From a bacterium (GTDB taxonomy: Bacteria; Vulcanimicrobiota; JABDET01): DNA of 64,000 bases. The notes below the pieces were generated by a model. That model searched no databases, was not told the origin of the DNA, and saw nothing but the letters and a program-made list of their open reading frames with translations. The position numbers were made by a program, and so were the translations under genes. The stretch lies in assembly GCA_021817145.1 (NCBI GenBank), contig JAKAVV010000010.1, positions 1-64,000 on the forward strand, given 5' to 3'. Within the stretch, counting starts at the first letter, position 1. Every line of letters starts with the position of its first letter. Below, piece after piece: positions 58,790 to 64,000 of this stretch.

Positions 58790-60769
58790 GTGGGAAAAAG
58801 ATTGATTGTTTTATGGGTGGTTTTTGCGGCAGTTTGTCTGACTGTTATTCCCGCCAAAAGTTTTGCCGCTGCATTTAACAGATTCGATACGCAGTCATAT
58901 ATCATTCATGTACGATTTTCCCCTGAGCCATTAAGAGTTGGAAACAACACCGCTATTGTGAGGATTAAAACTAAGAGCGGGAAACCTGTCCAGCCTTTAC
59001 GCCTTTATCTTAGAACTCTGCTGACAGGGATCCAGATACCTATGTCAAAAGGGCTGCTGCCCTGGCAGGCAGTTCAAGAAAGTAGAGGAAGATATCGGAT
59101 CCCATTTCAGGTGGGGATGTTTGGAACATGGAAATTGGAGCTGCTTTTGGATCAATCAGGTTCCTCTCGAAAAATTTATTCAATTGAGAAAACTGTCCAG
59201 TCTGAAAGTCATTTCACAAGAGATCTTTTTACTGTTCTTTTTCTGTTGGCAGTGACTGCGATTTTAATCTATTTTTTCCCAAAACAGATTTTAAGGGTTA
59301 GAACAGCCATCTCCCTGATTCTATTTTTGGGATTGATTGCAGGGGGGTATGCCTTTACAAAAACAATAAAAAAATCACTTTGGCCAGGGGAACAGGCTTA
59401 TTCAAAGATGGGGATGAAAATGAACATGAATGCTTCCAATATGGGGCTGTCAACAAGAGAGTTTGGCTCTGCTGTTCCTGTTCAAGCAGAACAGGTGGAA
59501 TTAGGTTCTCTTTCTGAGACAGTTAGTTATCCTGCTTATGTCAAACCTGATTTAATTGAGACGATTTACCCTCGTGTGACAGGATGGCTGTTGGAGATGC
59601 CGTTTTATCCAGGGATGAAAGTCCATGCAGGTGAGACCATCGGAAAATTGGATACCACTCGATTAAAGCCTCTTGTTTTAGAAGCTCGCGAGAAAGCGGA
59701 AGCCAGCGCGGAAAAAGCTCAAGCAGCAGAAATGCGGCTTTTAAGCATGAAAAACGCGGTTCAAAAAGCCGAAGCATCTCTGGATTACTGGATAAAAGAG
59801 CTTCATCGAGAGAAATATCTTGTCAGCCAGGGGGCAGTCAGCCTTGAAGCATATCAGCGGGAAAAAGCTCGGTATTTGGAAGCATTAAATCAGTTTAAAG
59901 CTCTTAAAAAATTGAAAAGGGCTGATTATTTACAACTGTTGGAAGCGGAGAAAGAGGTTCGAGCCAGTCAGGCTGTTTTAAAACTTCGCAAAAACATTTT
60001 AAGTTATTCAAAGATTAAAACCAATATTTCTGGGATTGTGACAAAGAGATTTGTCAATCGAGGAGTTTTAGTCAGTCCTGGAATGAGAATTTTACAGATT
60101 GAAAAAGATGATTTTGTTCGGGTTCAAGCTCGTGTGGCTGAATCGGATTTAAGCCGGATTCATGTTGGAACACCCGTGATACTTCAATCCCCTGTGATTC
60201 CGCATCAAACCATTCGCGCAAAAGTTACCAGCATTTTTTATACAGCGAATCTTTTAACCCACACAGGAATTGTAGAAGCCAGAGTTCCAAACCTTGATTA
60301 TCGTTTATTCCCAGGGGAATATGTGACCATGAGATTTATTTTAAACGAGAAAAGCGGAGTTTTAACTGTTCCTTCTTCAGCGATTCTCGCTTATCACCCC
60401 TTTCCCAAAACTCTAAACTCCTTTTTAAAATACCCGAAACTCCGTTACTATGTATGGATTATTGACAAACATGATTTAGCCCATCGGCAGTTTGTGATAG
60501 CAGGTTTTTCCAATGGAGAAAAGACAGAGATTGTAGAAGGTTTAAACCCAGGGGATTGGGTGGTTTACAGAGGCTGGCAGAACCTGCAGGAAATGCAGCC
60601 TGTTAAGATTGTTAATCAGATATCGCATCAACAGAGAATGAAGATGCCGAGCATGTCAGGAATGCGGAGAGCGCCAGGAATGAAGATGCCAGCCGAGCAG
60701 AAAAAGAGATCAAGCGCGCCCGGAATGAAAGAGTCTGGGGCTGGCATGAAAGGGATGAAAAGTCCATGA
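58790..60769 (+). CDS. RND efflux periplasmic adaptor, CusB-like, with N-terminal YtkA-like domain
   Basis: 659 residues, GTG start with GGAGGTGATTCACA upstream. Signal peptide (about 1-26), YtkA/FixH-like sandwich (about 30-140), two membrane helices (about 145-165 and 170-192: LFTVLFLLAVTAILIYFF, ISLILFLGLIAGGYAF), a Met stretch MGMKMNMNASNMG, then the HlyD/CusB adaptor: IYPRVTGWLLEMPFYPGMKV lipoyl half, a coiled coil (about 300-400), NISGIVTKRFVNRGVLVSPG and the beta-barrel LFPGEYVTMRFILNE. The tail is Met-rich (MKMPSMSGMRRAPGMKMP). Fusion of a YtkA-like domain and membrane helices to CusB is uncommon. It couples to the pump gene by ATGA. Confidence 0.85.
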   Translation: MGKRLIVLWVVFAAVCLTVIPAKSFAAAFNRFDTQSYIIHVRFSPEPLRVGNNTAIVRIKTKSGKPVQPLRLYLRTLLTGIQIPMSKGLLPWQAVQESRGRYRIPFQVGMFGTWKLELLLDQSGSSRKIYSIEKTVQSESHFTRDLFTVLFLLAVTAILIYFFPKQILRVRTAISLILFLGLIAGGYAFTKTIKKSLWPGEQAYSKMGMKMNMNASNMGLSTREFGSAVPVQAEQVELGSLSETVSYPAYVKPDLIETIYPRVTGWLLEMPFYPGMKVHAGETIGKLDTTRLKPLVLEAREKAEASAEKAQAAEMRLLSMKNAVQKAEASLDYWIKELHREKYLVSQGAVSLEAYQREKARYLEALNQFKALKKLKRADYLQLLEAEKEVRASQAVLKLRKNILSYSKIKTNISGIVTKRFVNRGVLVSPGMRILQIEKDDFVRVQARVAESDLSRIHVGTPVILQSPVIPHQTIRAKVTSIFYTANLLTHTGIVEARVPNLDYRLFPGEYVTMRFILNEKSGVLTVPSSAILAYHPFPKTLNSFLKYPKLRYYVWIIDKHDLAHRQFVIAGFSNGEKTEIVEGLNPGDWVVYRGWQNLQEMQPVKIVNQISHQQRMKMPSMSGMRRAPGMKMPAEQKKRSSAPGMKESGAGMKGMKSP

Positions 60770-63700
60770 CTCGAAAATTGATTCGTTTTTCTGTTGAACA
60801 TCCTCACATCATTATCGCTTTTTATCTGGGTGTTTTTCTCCTGTTTATTCTTGCCCTGCCAGAGCTGCCTTTACGCATGATGCCTTATGTGGAATCCCCC
60901 ATGATTGCTGTGATTACCCGATACATGGGTTTAACCCCTAGAGAAGTGGAGACTTATTTGAGCAAACCGATTGAAGAACAGATGACTAATCTGGAAGGAG
61001 TTCGGTATATTCGCTCCACCAGCATGAATGGTGTTTCTATTGTTTCCCTGCAGTTCCATTATGGATGGAATATGAGAAAAGCTTACACAGAGGTTCTTGT
61101 GCAAGTCCAAAAAGCTTTGGGAAATCTCCCTTATGATCCTGCTAATTTAAAACCACCCTGGGTGATCCCGATCGATCCCCTGAATCTTCCGACTGTTACA
61201 CTGGCTTTAACAGCAGACCACTGGGATCCAGTAAAACTCAGACAATTTGCAGCCAATACAGTTGTGGATGATTTGAAAACCATCCCAGGAGTTGAATCTG
61301 TTTACCCTTTTGGAGGGCTGATCCGACAGGCTCAGGTGATTGTGAATCGGAATAAACTGGCTGCTTATGGAATTTCGATTTTGAGCTTAAAAAAAGCTCT
61401 GGATTCCTACAATCTGGATCAATCCGGCGGAAGATTGACTTATGGCTCCAATGAAACAGATATTAAGTACACTGGACGCCTTAAAAGAGGATCTTCTTTA
61501 GACAATATTGTCATTGGACATTCAGCAAATGGATCGGTTGTTTATTTAAGAGACGTTGGGAAAGAGATCGATACTTATGCTGAACAGCGGTCATTATACC
61601 GCTTTAACGGGAAAAACGCGGTTGCCGTGAATGTCATAAAAGACCCTTCTGGATCTTCTCCTGAAATTTTTTCGAAGGTTGAAAAAAAATTAAAATCTCT
61701 GGAGGAAAAATATCCAGGGATCCATTTTGCTGAAGCTTTCAGCCGCACCCATTTTGTGGAGATCATTAAACATAATACCGAAGTTGAGCTTTTAGGCAGC
61801 GTTCTTTTAACCGCTCTGGTTTTGTTTTTCTTTTTAGGGGAATGGAGAGGAACTTTGATCGCTTTAGTGACGATTCCAACTTCTCTAGGGGTCGCTTTAC
61901 TGTGTTTTTTCCCTTTTGGGCTCAGCATGAACTCCTCAACTTTAATCGGACTTCTTCTTGCCATCGGCCGTCTTGTGGATGATACCATTATTGATCTGCA
62001 CAATATTCAACGGCATTTAAAAATGGGGGAGTCTCCGAAAGAAGCGGCAGTTGAAGGGTCTGGAGAAGTGCGAGGAGTTATTGTGGCTGTTACCTTGATG
62101 CTCATCCTGTCTTTAATCCCTTTGATTTTTGCGGGAGGGATTACCTCTGAAATGTTCATGGGGATTAATATCCCTTTTATTTTAGCTTTATCAGCCAGTC
62201 TGCTGGTTTCTTTCACTTTGACCCCTCTTTTAGCTGCTTATCTTTTCCAAGCTTATCAGGAAGGTCATGAAAATTGGTCTGTTAGAATCACAAAACCATT
62301 CACCCGATTTTTAGATGAAGTGGATGGACAATATCACAAAATGATAACCTGGGCTTTGAAGAATAAAGGACCTGTGCTTTCTGTCTGCACAGCTTTTGTG
62401 ATTATCGCCTGGATGATCTACCCTTATATTGGATCTGAAATGATGCCTTTAGCTGATACAGGGCAGGGTTATCTGGAAATGCATTTATGGCCAGGAGCTT
62501 CTCTGCAGCAAACAGCAGAAGCTGGCAAAAGGCTGGATAAGATTCTTTTGTCTCATAAAAATATTGTCAAAGTTTCAGAGCAGATCGGGAATGAGAGAAG
62601 CGTAACTTATTTTACCGGTTATGGAATGGGAGGGGTCCATACTGTCATGGACATGGTTACTTTTACAGATAAATCTCAAAGAAAAAAAACGATCTGGCAG
62701 ATCATTCATGAAGTTCGAAAACAAGCCCTTGCCACTATTCCTGGAATTCGAGCTTTAACTTTCAATTCCATGGGGGCTGATGTGATGGCAGCAGCAAGAG
62801 CCCCTATTGAAGTTGAAATTTATGGACCAAAATTAAAAGAATTATATCACCTTGCTTTAAAAGTGGTGAATCTCGTGAAATCGGATCCGAATCTGCATCA
62901 AATTTATACGAGCTGGTCCTATACACAGCCTGAATACCGTCTTCATATTCATCCCGCTTTGGCAGAAACCCTTGGATTAACTCCAAAACAGATTGTCATG
63001 CAAGCTTATTATGCTTTAAATGGGGGTTATACCAGCGAGTTTTTCAATCCCCCGCTTGTTCGGCATGATTTCTTTTTAATCCGATATGAACAAAGTCAGA
63101 GAGAAAATCCGCATGATTTGAGAAATGTTGAGATTGTTGGTCAGCATGGGAAAGCTGTTCCTCTAAAAACAATTGCGAGCATTTCAAAAACTTTTGGTCC
63201 TTCTGCTGTTGAGCATGATAATCTGCATCGAACCATCAGTGTTTTAGCCTGGTATCGAAAAGGGGGTCCTGGAACCATGGCATTAACAGAAGAAATCATG
63301 ATGAAAGCGGTTTCAAATCTGCCTTTTCCTCCTGGATACGGATTAAAAATGAGAGGGGATATGACTGAAACGACGCGCTCATTTCATCGGATGCTGGACG
63401 GCATGATGATCGCGTTGATTTTTATCTATTTAAGTTTGTCTGTTCAATTTCGATCTTTTGCTCAGGCTTTCACGATGATGGCAGCTATTCCCCTGGAATT
63501 TTTCGGATCCTTTCTGCTCTTGATTTTAAATCATCAAGATTTTTCAACGGTTTCGATTTTAGGATTTGTGTTTTTAAATGGGATTGCTTTAACCGCTTCG
63601 ATTTTAGTCGTGGAGTTTGCCATGAATTTGAGAAAACAAGGGGTTCCTCTGGAAACAGCGGCTGCAGATGCCGCTAAAATTAGACTTCGCCCTATTCTCA

Positions 63701-63936
63701 TGACTGTTGGGATCAGTTTGATCGTTTTATTTCCTGTGGCTTTTTTCCCGAAAACAGGGATGGATGCGTATTCTTCTCTTGGAACTGTGATGATCGGGGG
63801 ACTTTTAATGTCAACCCTTTTGTCTTTGATCGCTGTTCCAGTGATTTACAGTTTAATGGAAGAGTATTTGTCCTGGTTTCGCAGCTCTTTTCTAAGCAGA
63901 ATAACAGTTCAATCTAAAGGAGGGGAAAAAGCATGA
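60766..63936 (+). CDS. RND efflux transporter, CusA/CzcA-like
   Basis: 1056 residues, the family length, with 12 membrane helices and two large periplasmic loops. The start FSVEHPHIIIAFYLGVFLLF and TYLSKPIEEQMTNLEGVRYI are typical, as are the TM4 proton-relay aspartates in AIGRLVDDTIIDLHNI and the C-terminal FLNGIALTASILVVEFAM and RLRPILMTVGISLIVLFPVA. The canonical heavy-metal (HME) signature in TM4 is not exact, so substrate is inferred from the Met-rich adaptor and a Met/His loop FTGYGMGGVHTVMDM (about 622-636). It overlaps both neighbours by 4 bp. Confidence 0.9.
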   Translation: MTRKLIRFSVEHPHIIIAFYLGVFLLFILALPELPLRMMPYVESPMIAVITRYMGLTPREVETYLSKPIEEQMTNLEGVRYIRSTSMNGVSIVSLQFHYGWNMRKAYTEVLVQVQKALGNLPYDPANLKPPWVIPIDPLNLPTVTLALTADHWDPVKLRQFAANTVVDDLKTIPGVESVYPFGGLIRQAQVIVNRNKLAAYGISILSLKKALDSYNLDQSGGRLTYGSNETDIKYTGRLKRGSSLDNIVIGHSANGSVVYLRDVGKEIDTYAEQRSLYRFNGKNAVAVNVIKDPSGSSPEIFSKVEKKLKSLEEKYPGIHFAEAFSRTHFVEIIKHNTEVELLGSVLLTALVLFFFLGEWRGTLIALVTIPTSLGVALLCFFPFGLSMNSSTLIGLLLAIGRLVDDTIIDLHNIQRHLKMGESPKEAAVEGSGEVRGVIVAVTLMLILSLIPLIFAGGITSEMFMGINIPFILALSASLLVSFTLTPLLAAYLFQAYQEGHENWSVRITKPFTRFLDEVDGQYHKMITWALKNKGPVLSVCTAFVIIAWMIYPYIGSEMMPLADTGQGYLEMHLWPGASLQQTAEAGKRLDKILLSHKNIVKVSEQIGNERSVTYFTGYGMGGVHTVMDMVTFTDKSQRKKTIWQIIHEVRKQALATIPGIRALTFNSMGADVMAAARAPIEVEIYGPKLKELYHLALKVVNLVKSDPNLHQIYTSWSYTQPEYRLHIHPALAETLGLTPKQIVMQAYYALNGGYTSEFFNPPLVRHDFFLIRYEQSQRENPHDLRNVEIVGQHGKAVPLKTIASISKTFGPSAVEHDNLHRTISVLAWYRKGGPGTMALTEEIMMKAVSNLPFPPGYGLKMRGDMTETTRSFHRMLDGMMIALIFIYLSLSVQFRSFAQAFTMMAAIPLEFFGSFLLLILNHQDFSTVSILGFVFLNGIALTASILVVEFAMNLRKQGVPLETAAADAAKIRLRPILMTVGISLIVLFPVAFFPKTGMDAYSSLGTVMIGGLLMSTLLSLIAVPVIYSLMEEYLSWFRSSFLSRITVQSKGGEKA

Positions 63937-64000
63937 AGAGATTCATTCTTTGTTTGATTTTATTCTTTCCGCTTTCTTCTTCAGCATTTGCTCATTCACT
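63933..64000 (+). CDS. 5' end of a secreted protein gene, cut by the window edge
   Basis: Only 22 codons are visible, forming a signal peptide (KRFILCLILFFPLSSSAFA-HS). RBS AAAGGAGGGGAAAAAGC-ATG and a 4-bp overlap with the pump gene show it belongs to the operon. An outer-membrane CusC/TolC-like channel or a metal chaperone is expected. Confidence 0.6.
   Translation, partial: MKRFILCLILFFPLSSSAFAHS

Noticed and set aside
1-64000. tRNA/rRNA genes or CRISPR array
   Set aside because: No cloverleaf with CCA-like end and T-loop GGTTCRA context, no rRNA-like stretch, and no regularly spaced repeats were seen by eye.

Overview
The window comes from a chromosome of an AT-leaning, diderm (Gram-negative), motile, respiring bacterium. 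The outer membrane is indicated by an LptA-like protein, heptose/LPS glycosyltransferases, flagellar P- and L-ring proteins, a YadA-type adhesin anchor and an RND efflux pump. I cannot assign a phylum from the sequence. The run of flagellar genes flgF-G-A-H-I-J-M-N-K-L-fliW is of a type seen in several deep-branching diderm lineages.

Layout. 1-1469: probable right end of an IS21-like element abutting the 3' part of a trimeric autotransporter gene. 1558-3191: LptA-like gene and murQ. 3216-10498 (minus): translation/transcription operon rimP-nusA-ylxR-infB-rbfA-nrnA-truB-ribF, with an abnormally short rimP preceded by a strong hairpin. 10617-15426 (minus): minor-pilin operon with a 924-residue PilX-like protein. 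15520-18402: dnaX, a response regulator, ybaB, recR. 18399-26583: accessory island with a Phd/VapC pair, a glycosyltransferase, a Uma2-type nuclease, decayed polymorphic toxin/immunity remnants, a membrane-bound Mrr nuclease fused to a SPOR domain, small cationic and zinc-binding proteins, and a three-gene TIGR04255-like cassette. 26584-30279 (minus): heptose kinase, heptose-1-P adenylyltransferase, LpxB-like and GT9 genes. 30409-36187: nuoJKLMN, the membrane arm of complex I. 36255-46687: mixed genes (unknown glycine-zipper protein, RelE-type TA pair, acyl-CoA dehydrogenase, NurA-like nuclease, unknown protein, DUF1003, uvrB, pilT/pilU, ferredoxin, zinc-ribbon protein). 46864-55782: flagellar hook, rod, ring and filament-junction genes with a sigma-28-like promoter before flgM. 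55810-64000: MBL hydrolase, YtkA/FixH-like lipoprotein, orphan DNA methyltransferase, Cys/Met-rich secreted protein, and a CusBA-like RND operon that runs off the window.

How genes work together. The LPS genes, flagellar rings, type IV pilus minor pilins plus PilT, and the RND pump are all envelope machinery. The island at 18.4-26.6 kb holds most of the unfamiliar biology. The best candidates for an undescribed system are the Mrr-SPOR membrane nuclease (22069-23805, minus) with the divergently placed small genes at 24038-24379, and the tightly coupled three-gene cassette at 24528-26161. No tRNA, rRNA or CRISPR array was seen.
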